DNA of 64,000 nucleotides, taken from the NCBI GenBank assembly GCA_036172665.1, contig CM069870.1:63798212-63862211 (forward strand), written 5' to 3'. This stretch comes from Prosopocoilus inquinatus. Taxonomy: Eukaryota > Arthropoda > Insecta > Coleoptera > Lucanidae. The notes under the pieces are model-generated. The model was not told where the DNA came from, did no database searches, and saw only the letters and a program-made list of their open reading frames with translations. Position 1 is the first letter of the stretch, and each line of letters opens with the position of its first letter. This document shows positions 23,705-35,183 of this stretch, piece after piece. The translations under genes were made by a program, and so were the position numbers.

Positions 23705-23863
23705 TTTTTATCCAACACCTGTTTATTATGAAGCCATAATAATGCCGATTTTGAATATATTATGAGGTCTGTTAAACACTAGTGGAATTATGAACTCATA
23801 AATAAACTATTATTCAAAATCGACATTATTATGACTTTATAATAAACAGATGTTGGATAAAAC
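23705..23863. mobile_element. Fold-back MITE, about 159 bp
   Basis: TTTTATCCAACACCTGTTTAT at the left is mirrored by ATAAACAGATGTTGGATAAAA at the right. A second pair of arms (CATAATAATG and CGATTTTGAAT with their inverses) extends the hairpin. The loop is about 50 bp. There is no coding sequence. Confidence 0.75.
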
Positions 23864-23864
23864 T

Positions 23865-25550
23865 ATGTTTTACACTCGTGCCTTAACAGCAAGAAAAACA
23901 CTCAAGAAAAATTAGTCCACTGGAGCGAGCTCTCGTGGCTAAACATTCCTTTAGTGACTTATTTGCCTTATAAAACACTTGTATAATAAGTAGCTATTAT
24001 AAAATAGTTTATAATTTGATGGGTCGATTTAATGAGGTATTCTTTTCGAATGTTCGAACGCCTTCATCAGACTTTTCATATCATAAACTTGTGTTAGGCA
24101 ATTCTCGTTTACAATTTCGACTGGATTTCAAAAGAAAAACCTATTTCTTGGCTGTTTTGTTTACGATAAGCCAATTTCAGTAGAGTCAAAAAAATCAAAT
24201 ATTCAAAATTTTTCGAACATTTTTGATAAATCTGTTGTCAATTTGTGTCTTAATAAAAAAATGTTAAGTTATAAATTCCTCGTGTAGAGAAGTTGACAAA
24301 CGTTTAATTATCGATATGTTACGGTTCAAAATTTCGTTTTTCGAATGTGTTTCTGTACATAACTGACATTCTAAGAAATGGTGGATTAATTTAGTCCACT
24401 TTATGTAAACGCCCGGAAAATCGACGGTATATTTTATTCGAAATTTAGTTTTTGATTCAATTTAATTTAATCTATTTTATTTTAATATAAACTTTCTCAG
24501 TAGATAAGAGCTGGAAGAGAAACATCGTTTACTAAACATAAATATAGATAAGATCACGCTATCCGCAGAACCTTGCGAATGCGTCCTCTTCTCTGCCGTG
24601 CTAAATTAAGCAAGCTTTGTAACGCCTGCAGGTTAAGCGAGGAGCGGTGGAAAAATTTAATGTGAACAATTGAATACCGCGGCTTCAAAGAATGCAAAAT
24701 TAATAAGTGTCCACACTGCTATCCGATCATGCGGTTGTTTTTAGCATATCAGTTTGGCCCCTAGAAACTCCTTCAGGGTAATATAAGTTAGTGTGTGTGT
24801 GTGTGTTTGTACGCGTGTAGGAAACCAGCTTCGATATCCAGAATCTAATCGAAGACCCCCGGGGCGTCTCCGAGTCTCTGTTACTCCATTCTCACTAAAA
24901 GGTATAGTAATAATTACCTTACATATAACCTGTTCCCCTTTTCTTTAAAATTTCTTTCACTTTTATACCTACATTTTGTAATGGTTTATTATTTTTTCTT
25001 ATATCAATTTAAATTAACGTTCACTAAAGCACAAGAGTGATTTTATTTGTCCACAGTTCGGAGCTCAAGATTCATGCGCCTCTGGAAAATGAAACTAAGG
25101 TAAAGAAACTGAGAATTACTTGGGAATAGACTTTATAAACCAGTTTTTGTTTTTCTTAATGGGCCCGATGACCCTTGTATTGTTAAATTAAAGTATCGTT
25201 GGTGACAGCGTGTCAGTTCGCGTAATCAAAGGAAGTTTTCCCTAATTGTCTAAATTTTAGGAGAAAAATCCTCATGTAATTTGAAACGGCTTCGGCTTCC
25301 TTGCTTAGAGGACCACGCTTACAAATAGGTGCTGTAGTTTTAGGATTTCTTGCTTTTTCCAGATTTTACCTAACGCCTTGAAAGACTTTTTTCAATTGTT
25401 GGTAGCTTTTACAGCTTAGTCGCAGCTCTTACACGTGCTTCTTTGAGAAGTTCGTCAACCGTATGTCGCTTTAAGATAGAATTTACATAGCTTTGCTGCT
25501 GTGGTATGCTATAGTTAGACTGCTGTTCCACGTACTTTTCGTTGCGGAAA
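23865..25550. other. Non-coding interval with a (GT)n run
   Basis: No gene was recognised. A short GT microsatellite lies at about 24790-24806. Sequence around 24540-24900 is somewhat more balanced in base composition, without open frames. Confidence 0.45.
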
Positions 25551-25559
25551 GCTATTAAT

Positions 25560-27960
25560 ATCCGGCTATCCGTGAATGTTAAGAATTTCCTGTTTTGAGT
25601 TTTATTATTTTATATTTATTTTTAACAACAAACACCTGCGTCGACTTTCTTTATCGGAAAATTTCAAAGGGGTGCCGGTCAATGCAGTTTAATTTGCAGA
25701 GTTCAAGTTCAAGTGCTACGACCAATGCAAATCGTAGACCTCAAATTTTAATACCCTTTAAGCATATTGACGTGTCAGACGAACCCCGATGTTGTACGGG
25801 CGGAATTGTAAGTGAAAGCGGATCCATTTACGTCATTTTCTTTTTATTATTTCTTTGAATTGAACTTTTGCAAGTTGTTTTGCGTCGTAACATAAATCAA
25901 CTCAGTTAAGTTTTTTATTTTGTAGTTTATTTATTTTATTAATAGCAAACACCTGCGTCGGCTTTTTTATCGGAAAATTTCAAAGGAGTTCCGGTCAATG
26001 TAGTTTCATTTTCAGAGTTCAAGTTCAAGTACTAGGGTCAATTTGAACCCTAGACATCCTATTTTAAGGTCAAGTGGATGTGACTTCCGGACACTTGAAA
26101 GTCAACGGAGCTCCAACAACTACCACCCCCGTGGTATACGACGTGGTCTTCAAATTTCTGCTAGTTCGACTGCCGAATTGTTAGCCTTTAAGCATACTAA
26201 CGTGTGAGACGAATCCTGACCATGTACGGGAGGAATTGTAAGCGAAAGCGGAGCCATTTACGTCATTTTCTCTTAATTGTTTCTTGAGTTCTTGCAAGTT
26301 GTTTTGCGTCGTAATATAAACCAACTCAGTTAGGTTCCGGTTAACTTGTTTTTTGAGTGTTTTGTAATTTATTAATTTTATTAATAGCAAACACCTGCGT
26401 CGGCTTTTTTATCGGAAAATTTCAATGGAGTTCCGGTCGATGTAGTTTCATTTTCAGAGTTCAAGTTCAAATAGTAGGGGCAATTCGAACTCCAGACACC
26501 CGATTTTAAGGCCAAGCTCGTCGATCTTCCAAACACCTGAAAGTCAACGGAGTTCCATCAACTACCCTCGTAATATGCGACGAGATTTTCGAATTTTTTT
26601 TAGTTCGACTGCCGAATTCTCGACTGTTTAATTTAGTTCCTAAGGTTTCGGAGGTAGAGCAGTAGGTTTTTTTTTATAAAACCGCTGATCCGAAACCTTT
26701 TGACCAGTTATTTATTTATTTTTTTGTATTATATTAAGTTCGAATATTTCACCCCTGGGGATTAAATCATTATTATTAATTCTCAGCCTTTAAGCATATT
26801 AGCGTGTCAAAAGAACCCCGACCTTGTATGGGCGGAATTGTAAGCGGATCCATTTACGTCATTTTCTTTTTATCGTCTCTTTAAATTGAGTTCTTGCAAG
26901 TTGTTTTGCGTCGTAATAAAACCAACTGAGTTAGGCCCCGGTTAATTTCCTTTTCGTTGTTTTGTAATTTATTCACTTTATTAATAGCGTTTTAATACAC
27001 CTACGTCGGCTTTCTTTTTCGGCAAATTTCAAAGGAGTTCCGGTCGATGTAGTTTCATATCAGAGTTCAAGTTCATGTTCAAGTGCTAGGCCCAATTCGA
27101 ACTCTAGACACTCGATTTTAAGGCCAAGCGGATGTAACTTGTCGACCTTGATCCAAACACGTGAATGCCAACGGAGCTCCAACAACCGCCCTCGTAGTAG
27201 ATGATGCGATCTTTGAATTTCTACTGGCTCGACTGCTAAGACTGTCAAGCTTTTAAGGATATTAACGTTTCCAACGACCTTGTACGGACCCCCAGCGGTA
27301 TATTATTAATATCCGGCTATATGACGAAATATTATGCTCCAGCTGATATAAGAAAGAAACCGCCGTTGTCCGTTAATGTTAAAAATTTCCTGTTTTGAGT
27401 TTTATTTGTGTTTAAATAGCGTCGGCTTTCTTTATCGGCAAATTTCAAAGGAGTTCCCGTCGAAGTAGTTTTATTTTCAGGGTTCAAGTTCAGATGCTGG
27501 GACCATTTCGAACCCTAGACAACCAATAACGTTTCAGACGAACTCCGACCTTGTACGGGCCCTCAGAGGACGTGTAAGAGGGAATCCCGCGTAAAAAGGT
27601 GGGAGATTTCACATATGTACACTACGTGACACGGATTTTGACCGTGTTCCGTCTGGAGTTTTTACTTTTTCGCTTTCAGCTGATATTTAGCAGATACATT
27701 ACGTCATTTTCTTTTTGTTGTTGCTTTAAATTGAAATATAAAATAATAAACCATCTCGATTAACTTGTTTTTGTTTGTTTTGTAATTTATTTACTTTATT
27801 GCTAATAAAGTTTCGTGTATAATTGAGGAATTTCTGTTTAAAAAATTAAGTGGCATCCAATTTTTTGCGTATCTCAAATCTCACGCCCACTAAGATTAAG
27901 CAGTTGGCATTGTGCCGAAGTTAATTTTCACGGCACAACATCTTGCTAATATTCAGGTAG
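25560..27960. repeat. Complex repeat array, block 1
   Basis: Units of roughly 320-600 bp share an ordered set of words. These are GAATTTCCTGTTTTGAGTTT, CACCTGCGTCGGCTTTCTTT, ATCGG(C/A)AAATTTCAAAGG, GAGTTCAAGTTCAAGTGCTA, ACGTGTCAGACGAACCCCGA and TTGCAAGTTGTTTTGCGTCG. Starts are visible near 25630, 25945, 26387, 26990 and 27417. The last unit runs into a tail with AAATTAAGTGGCATCCAA and GGCATTGTGCCGAAGTTA that recurs at 38320-38445. No coding frame is conserved. It could be satellite DNA or repeated untranslated sequence of an unknown retroelement. Confidence 0.7.
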
Positions 27961-28050
27961 GGAGCAGTACAATTTTCTATTGAAACGTGTGAATTAATTT
28001 GATTTAACTTTGAGATATTAACGATTGCATCTATTTAAAAAAAAATGTTA
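27961..28050. other. Spacer before a hammerhead element
   Basis: Short non-coding spacer with nothing recognised. Confidence 0.4.
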
Positions 28051-28335
28051 CAAATCGTTTTTGATTGCAGTGAAACCTCTGTACAGCTGTTTCAACTCTA
28101 TTTGGAGCTTCGTCAGCAGGAGCGTAACTCGAGAGTTTCACTGCAAACCAAAACGATTCATTTTGCTTTGACAGCAAGTATGGTCGTCTTGCATGGGATG
28201 ACTTATTATGTAGCAAACTGGTTTCAATTTGTCAATCCTAATATCAGGTCAAAAAGAAAACGTAGGATATTGTTGTTTAAACTATTCATATCTATTTTGA
28301 AGTTCGGTTATATTTAACAGAACTTCGTATGATTC
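28051..28335 (-). mobile_element. Short hammerhead-bearing element, copy 3
   Basis: The minus strand carries the family's internal block (TTTTTGACCTGATATTAGGA, TGACAAATTGAAAC, AATAAGTC), then an extra piece, the hammerhead, and the CACTGCAATCAAAAACGATT end. The extra piece at 28127-28177 is an inverted copy of the downstream flank. The arms 28056-28076 and about 28135-28155 therefore pair and enclose the ribozyme in a hairpin. The 90-codon frame on the plus strand is not supported as a gene. Confidence 0.6.
28074..28122 (-). ncRNA. Hammerhead ribozyme candidate with compensatory stem II
   Basis: On the minus strand CTGACGA (28110-28116) is followed by stem II AGCTC with GAGTT around a CAAATA loop, then GAAACAGCTGTACAGAGG. 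Compared with the 8.5-kb copy (AGTCC with GGACT), two base pairs have changed on both sides, keeping pairing, and one pair became G-U. Stem I pairs GCTCCTG with CAGAGG-like bases with one mismatch, and a longer outer arm of about 21 bp encloses the whole motif. Conserved pairing despite sequence change is the best evidence here that this is a structured RNA. Confidence 0.68.
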
Positions 28336-30479
28336 CGGTTAGAGGGTACCACATTAGATTCTTCTTTTTGAGACATGCTAAATTAGAACTGTAATATTTT
28401 GTAGACGCAACTTCGTACAAGTGTAAAATTTCAGTGTTACACTAAGTTGTTTGTATTTCTGTTGTCACGCATTGTCAACGCTTTGTAGTAAAGCCAGTAA
28501 ATTCAACTCTTCTGCTCTTGTGGCGTAAAACTATTGCGAATTCGAAACACATTGGGAAAACTGTCACGAATTACCAAACACAGCTGGGTTATTGTTCAAC
28601 CTCGCACGTTATCATATTATTTGGACCACGCCCTTTCTTCACTGAATTGCTTGGGAATACAGCAAGTTTAACAGTAAATATTAACAGAACTATTCAATTT
28701 AAAGCTTTGTGGTAGCAAACTGCGTATTTTTTTTTAGCTCTGAGTGAATTAACACTATCAAAAATTGTGTTCTGGAAAAAAATAATCTGCTGTACTTAAG
28801 AATCGAAATTGAAAATGAATTTTTAATCGCCCCGTTTGAAACGAATAAATAAATTAGGTCCGTTTTAATGTGACACGTGAAACGCGCGCGCCCAGCACCC
28901 GCCAAATTCCTCGATAATCCAGTTTTCATCGTGATAATTTGCGCGGAAAAACCAATTCCGACTGCCACATCGCGGCGGCGGAGCGAGTTCAAAAGTTCCG
29001 AATCTGATTTTAAATACGCGCTGAGTTTTATTGTTGTTTTATTTCGTTTTTAGAAATTACACCGAGACGGGCCGGCCGGCTGCTAAAGTTGGATTCGAGA
29101 AGTTTTCTTTCGGGCACATCCTCCGCAGTTACGGAAGAATCAATTCAGAAGGGAATAATTAAAGGGAACTTTATTTTTAGAATCGAATAAATGCACTTGT
29201 GTCCCGTCTCCTGTTAAATAAAGATCGAGTGCGAAATTTCAAGTTGCAATGAATTTAAATCCTTACCCTAAATTGATGGATCTTTTACCAAGACACATCT
29301 CACTTTAGTTTTAATCTCCAGTTTATTCTCATAGGATTATATTGTCTCGTTTGAAAAATAATATTCTAAATTAGTTTTGCTTTTGGATTTTACACAAAAT
29401 TCAACACGTGTTTTTTAGGCAAAAATCGTTTAGTTGCATTTCACAGGTGCGGTTATTGACGCGGGTTTGGCTTGGATTGACCGACGCTATGCGACGTTTG
29501 CTTGCGTTGCAGATTAAGTCTCTTAGGTCAAGGAACGTACACAAAAGAACGTGCAATAGAGGGAATCCGTGTCATTAAACCTTACTTGCGCTGCATGGAC
29601 CGATTTTATTTTTATTAAAAATCAATTAACGCGCTCGCTTTTTAACTGTGTTTTCCCGAGACGCTGACTGTTTTTTATTCGTCCGTTGACCCAAAATTTT
29701 ACAAATCGTTGCATCCGGCAAGGGTGAGATAAGGGGAGACTTTTATATTTTGAGAGGAAGTCACTAATTGGGATTATTATCATTAATATTATGATTATTG
29801 TTAGTTTGTACACAATTAGTGGTGACGTTCTTTAATATAATTTGTTAAAATTATTTGTTTGTGACTCTGGAGACGATTCAGGAATGTGGAGGTGGCATTG
29901 GGTCGAGTGCGGCGCAAGGAGGCGAGGTAATGTAGACCTTAAAATCACTATTACTTTCTTTCGTCAATGTCTTGTCTTGCAGGCGAGACCTCTATATAAA
30001 AGAAAACGTAACGTAGCGGCGCTCCCCTTATAAGTACGCTAACTATATTTTCCTTACCCCAAAACATGATACCGGCGTTCCAAAATCTTATCATTTCGTA
30101 ACAACTCGCCCGGTATCGTGATATGGAGTACGCTCCTAATAATAAAGATTAAAATTAAACTGAGATGGAAATACCGAACCTTCTAACCAACCGTCTAACC
30201 AACGTCTTCACCAACATAGGGCAGCACATTCTTGGACAAATATTGTGGAAGTAAGGCCATTTTAGACTGCCCTATTTCTTGTACTAGGTTCGATTCAAGA
30301 GAATAGATTATTTTTGAACCCAAATCTATACTTTAGTTATGAGTATTCAGCAAGCTTTACACTAATGTCGTAGTTCAAAATTTCGCTTATCAAGTGCGTC
30401 CCTGTACATAACTAATATTCCACGAAAAAGTAGCTTCATTAAGTTCTCCATCAATATATCGCTTTAAGTTCGAATCCGC
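28336..30479. other. Non-coding interval
   Basis: No gene was recognised. A G+C-richer patch at 28870-29060 contains GCGCGCGCCC and CGGGCCGGCCGG, and another lies at 29880-30020. These could be regulatory islands, but nothing specific is visible. Frames at 28699-28992, 29622-29813 and 29842-30033 have no family motifs. Confidence 0.4.
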
Positions 30480-31960
30480 ATTTTGTCATAACGCAATACT
30501 GTAGAACATTTGGACAGCTGCCGGGCGACGCCTTTGTCGGCAGTTTTCAAAGGAAGCCGCTTCGAGTACTTTTCTTGCAATAAGCTATCTAGCGATAAGA
30601 CGCGTCTGATTTGCTTCAAAGAGAGATGGCCGTTGTCTGAGAATGTTAAGAATTTCCGTTTTGGGTTTTACTGGTCTTTATTTGCGTTTTGATAATGAAC
30701 ACTTGTCGCCTGCTTAGAACAAGAGCGTCCTAACTCCATTTCATCATATTTTAAAACCTGCGCAGACTTGTTATCTCTGTCCTAATACCTTAAAATTTTA
30801 TTTTCATCATTGTCTCTGCAGCAAGTTCTTTAGAAACATTTAACTTAGTTTGATAATGTTAAACACCACAGCAAATTTTCATAAATGGAGTTAGGACGCT
30901 CTTATTTTAAGCTAGCGCTGTGTGAGTTTTCTTTTGTCTGCAAAGTTCAAACGGGTTCCGGTCGGTGTAGTTTCATATCAGAGTTCAAGTTCAACTTCAA
31001 GTGCTAGGCCCAATTCGAACTCTAGACACTTTAAGGCCAAGCGGATGTAACTTGTCGACCTTGATCCAAACACCTGAATGCCAACGGAGCTCCAAAAATC
31101 GCCCTCGTAGTAGATGACGCGATCTCTGAATTTCTGCTGGCTGACTCCCAAGACTGTCAAGCTTTTAAGGACACTAACGTTTCCGACGACCTTGTACGGA
31201 TCCCCAGCGATATATTATTAATATCCGGCTATATCACGGAATATTATGCTCCAGCTGATATAAGAAAGAAACCGCCGTTGTCCGTGAATGTTTCCTGTTT
31301 TGAGTTTTATTTGTGTTTGAATAGCAAACTCCTGCGTCGGCTTTCTTTATCGGCAAATTTCAAAGGAGTTCCCGTTGAAGTAGTTTTATTTTCAGAGTTC
31401 AAGTTCAAATGCTGGGACCATTTCGAACCCTAGACAACCAATAACGTCTCAGACGAACTCCAAACTTGTACGGACCCTCAGCAGACGTGTAAGAGGGAAT
31501 CCCGCGTAAACGGGTGGGAGATTTCAAATATATACACTACGCGACACGGATTTTGACCGTGTTCGATCTGGCGTTTTCGTTTTTTCGCTTTGAGCTGATA
31601 TTTAGCGGAACCATTTACCTCATTTTATTTTTATTACTGCTTTAAATTGATATATAAAATCACAAACCATGTCGATTAAATTGTCTTTTGTTTTGTAATT
31701 TATTTACTTTATTACTAATAAACCGTTGTGTTCAAACTGAGGAATTTCTGTTTAAAAAATTAAGTGGCATCCAGTTTTAAACACCACAGCTGTCAAATTT
31801 TCATAAATGGAGTTAGGACGCTCTTATTTTAAGTTAGCGCTGTGTCGGTTTCCTTTTGTCGGTAAAGTTCAAACGAGTGCCGGCCATTTTAGTTTATTTT
31901 CGTCTCAGTGCTCGTCACGCGATATGCGACTATGAGGGAGAGGACTTTTTGCATTACCAG
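30480..31960. repeat. Complex repeat array, block 2 (duplicate of block 1 sequence)
   Basis: Positions about 30950-31775 repeat 27035-27865 in the same order at an offset near 3.9 kb, including CTAGGCCCAATTCGAACTCT, ATTATGCTCCAGCTGATATA and GTGTAAGAGGGAATCCCGCG. The 30500-30700 part matches the beginning of block 1. The paired short minus-strand frames (27060-27248 and 30978-31160) are conserved only because the DNA is duplicated: their sequences diverge by frameshift, so they are not treated as genes. Confidence 0.7.
30721..30903. mobile_element. MITE-like insertion with 21-bp perfect inverted ends
   Basis: AAGAGCGTCCTAACTCCATTT at 30721 is the exact inverse of the sequence ending at 30903. 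The same right-hand end occurs again at about 31804-31826 without its partner, so there is a second, partial copy. There is no coding sequence. Confidence 0.65.
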
Positions 31961-32323
31961 GCGCGTTGATTGGACTGTTAGTTCCCACGTTGAATTTGGG
32001 GCGTAGCTAAATGGTGGATTTTTAAACTGCGTTCGAGGTTTGTTCGGGACAAGTCTTTGGTACGGGTTTCTTCAAAGCACGTTTCACTGTGTGGCAGTTG
32101 ACACCGTTTTCAGTGTCCTGGGACGTGGAACACGTTTTCGACGCCTCAGGGAGTCATCGCATGGTACGGCTAAGGCCGGTTATTACCTTTACCCTGAAGA
32201 AACGGAAGCCTTTTTCAGCCTGTAAGGACGTGACACATACATGGTCAGGTATGTTGTAATGTTGCCTATTCCTCGTTTGTGGGTTAATCTCAGATGTTTC
32301 CACAACAGGCTACTAGTTTCTGC
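31961..32323. other. Non-coding interval
   Basis: No gene was recognised. The 61-codon frame at 32040-32225 is not supported by any motif. Confidence 0.4.
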
Positions 32324-32829
32324 TGATTTTTGGTTTGGGTTGGGCTGCTGAGCTCAGGTTTGTGTTTACGATTCAGAATTCCGAGTACCGCCGGCATCCC
32401 AAAGTCTAAATTTCTCTAGTCGGAGTGGATTTCGAATCCTGCCAACTTTCACCGCCGGATCCTTAACCTTAAAGACACCAATGGTTGGGACAGACCTAGA
32501 TCGACAGGACCTGCATCGGACCATGTCATAAGCAATGCTGATTTAACTGATCGGAAGGACCATAAATCACTAACTGCAATGGATGTTGTCGGAGTAGATC
32601 CGGCACTACCGGGACATTCTGGTTTTGGACGATTTTTGGTTTGGATTGGGCTACTGTGCTCAGGCTTTAGTTTACGATTGAGGCATCCGATCACCGTCTG
32701 CGTCACAGCGTCTACATTTTTCTAGTCGGAGTGGACTTCCGGTCCTGCCAGGTTTCGCTCCTGGATTCTGAATCTTAAAGACGTCAACTATTGGGACAGA
32801 CCTAAAACGACAGGACCTGCATCGGACCA
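32324..32829. repeat. 307-bp satellite, first part
   Basis: GATTTTTGGTTTGG recurs at 32324 and 32631, giving a 307-bp period. Each unit carries TAGTCGGAGTGGA, GGGACAGACCTA, ACAGGACCTGCATCGGACCA and GTAGATCCGGCAC. The second unit is cut after ATCGGACCA at 32829 and resumes at 34885, so the DNA between is an insertion. Confidence 0.85.
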
Positions 32830-34884
32830 AGAGGAAAATAGCCCGTCCAGTCTCCCATATGCCGAATACGCATCATAACACTCCCGGTGTAGCGCAGATC
32901 TGAATCGTTCGATTGCCCGGTTTAACAGGGACGCGCGTGGTCTAGTATTCTCAGGTATTCGAAATTCAAATAAGGAAGATAATATTATAATTTCTCATCT
33001 ATTAGTTGTTATTAAATTTAATTATTAAATAACGTTCCAAATTTTCCTCTGTAACACTCGTTCGTTTTGCCGTGAGAATGTCCTTAAAGCGAGAAAAAGA
33101 TCTCTCAACATCACAACTTGTGAGAGGCGCCAGGTAAATTTTGAACTCGGAGTCATCGGACGTATTAATGATATTTAATAATTTAGATAAATCCGGATTT
33201 TTCTGCAGTACAGCATCAATTTTAATTTTCAATTTACGACCAAAATCACCATCTATAGCTATAGCTTGTAAACATTTAATTAGTTGATTTAGTTTTGCCC
33301 ATGATTCTTTTACAGAAATATGTTGCTGTTCCAAATAAGTGATAGTTTTCGGAATTTCAAAAAAATGTTTATGAATATCGTTTAAATTATGCAATAAATT
33401 ATTTTTAGAAATAATTGATTTGCATTCCTTAATTGACGCAGCATTGTCCGTTAACTGTAAAAGAAATGTTTTTATTGCTTCAAAGTTCTCTTTATAAAAA
33501 AATGCGGCCTCTAACCACGTTCCCCAGCGTGTAACAACTGGTTGGGGTGGAAGGGGAATATTAGAACATACGGTCCTATATAACATTGTTCGTGACGGTG
33601 CTTTAAGCAGTATTTTTTTTAAATTATTTTTAAATTTATTCACTTCTGGAAAATTGTCGCGGACAAATTCGGATATTCTATGAAGAGCATGTGCAATACA
33701 AGTGACATGTAAAATTAGTGGAAACTTTTCTCTCAATAGCTTTCCTACTTTCAACATGACTGCAGCAGAATCAGACACAAATAAAAGTAGTTTCCTTTCG
33801 ATTGGTTGATTTTGTCAGTTGTATTGTAAATTCTGGTTAAGCTATTAAAAATAATTTCCACAATATCATTTGCAGTAAGGGTTTCATTTTGGATGCTATT
33901 AAAGATGGACGGTTTATTTCATCAAATGTTCCCACAATGACGTTAACTACACATCTACCCTTTATATCGGTGGTTTCATCAGCACTCAGCCACATATATT
34001 TATTCATCATGTTTTCTTTATTTTTTTCTAAAACGACGTCGCTTCGTTGTTTCACGTGAAGTCGTACGGTGGTGTGATGTGGAATCTTGCGTCCAGTATA
34101 TTTTTCCAAAAATTGCTTGAATTTAAAATTTTGCAATTTCTGAATGGGAATATTTGCAGATAAAAACATATCACACAAATCTTTATGGAATTCTAAATCT
34201 GAAATATTACCTGCAGCTTTAGATATATGCAACTGAGAATTTACATGGTGAGTAATACTTGATTTTCGCCGGTAAATTAGTTCTCTGTTACAGATAGTAC
34301 AAAGAATTTTATTGCATGCAATAATTGTAAATAGATTTCCAAATTCAGATAAATTTTTAGTTAAATTTTAAAGTTTTTTGGCATCTATGGTAAAACCAAA
34401 AAAGCAATACACAATTTTATATATAGGAAAACTAAAAGTAAACTCCAACAAAAAAACAGAAATAAATTACTCTGTAAAACGTTAAAATAAAACCAACCCT
34501 GATTCCGAAAAAAAAAAACAAAACAAAAACAATTCTATAGAAATCAAGAAATGAAAAGATTGTTCGAGAAAAACTAATGTAAAATTATTTGTAAAGTAAG
34601 AAACGAAAACAAAGCTTCTCACTTGAAAAATCAAATAACTTTAAAATAAAATACTATCATAAATATGGATAAATGATAAAAGCTCAAAATAAAAAACAAC
34701 ATTCAACAACGAAATATTAACGAAGCAATAATATATTTACAGAGAAACTGAATAAACAAAATAAATGAGACGCGGAGTTCAATCTTCGAATCCCCGTGCC
34801 TATCGGAAATGCAGCGAGAAATCGAGCCCCGCCGCGCGTGGAATAATACGCCTCTGAGTTTGGACCCTCAGATTCGAGGCTTTA
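32830..34884 (-). mobile_element. CGGBP1-like hAT insertion in the satellite (degenerate)
   Basis: These 2,055 bp interrupt a satellite unit and contain a minus-strand hAT transposase relic. Terminal inverted repeats and an 8-bp target duplication were not found, so the true ends may lie further in, or the insertion may be composite. About 500 bp upstream of the gene (34360-34884) and about 170 bp downstream are non-coding. Confidence 0.6.
33002..34360 (-). pseudogene. hAT transposase, CGGBP1-like subfamily, frameshifted
   Basis: Near 34300 the minus strand encodes a BED-like zinc finger (LCTIC ... HHVNSQLH). The frame at 33837-34232 continues with HHTTVRLHVKQR and WLSADETTDIKG, the first catalytic Asp region. 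After a break near 33780-33890, the frame at 33002-33778 has SDSAAVM (second Asp), CIAHALHRI, TRWGTWLEAA and the C-terminal SCDVERSFSRFKDIL with the catalytic Glu and dimerisation region. Domain order and size fit hAT transposases related to the CGG-repeat-binding protein CGGBP1. Loss of frame makes it inactive. Confidence 0.85.
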
Positions 34885-35007
34885 GTCATAAGCGACGCTG
34901 ATTTTACTGGTGGGAAGGACCACAATTCACTAAGTGCAACGGATTCTGCCGAGTAGATCCGGCACAATAGGGACGATCTAGTCTCGGATGATTTTTGGTT
35001 TGGGTTA
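34885..35007. repeat. 307-bp satellite, middle part
   Basis: The satellite resumes with GTCATAAGCGACGCTG and runs to TTTGGTTTGGGTTA, where the Harbinger begins. The next satellite base order continues at 37797. Confidence 0.85.
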
Positions 35008-35183
35008 AGGCGGGTTTATACATGCAATGATTTACTGGCGCCAATAAAGCGCCAGTTCAACTTTCACGCCAAACAGTGTTTACACAAGAAATACTAAATT
35101 GGCGCGCCACTTGCATTTTTCAAGTACCGATTGTTGAAGGTGGTTGTGTCTCTGCATTGAAATCAACGATTACACATAGAAAA

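Noticed and set aside
24020..24085. Minus-strand CTGATGA...CGAAAAG resembling a hammerhead
   Set aside because: The sequence between the two motifs does not form a normal stem II, and no second copy was found.
27060..31160. Paired minus-strand frames at 27060-27248 and 30978-31160
   Set aside because: They lie in duplicated repeat DNA and diverge by frameshift, which is not what selection on a protein would leave.
34770..34815. TTCGAATCCCC string resembling a tRNA T-loop
   Set aside because: The upstream T-arm does not pair, and no D-arm, anticodon arm or acceptor stem can be built.
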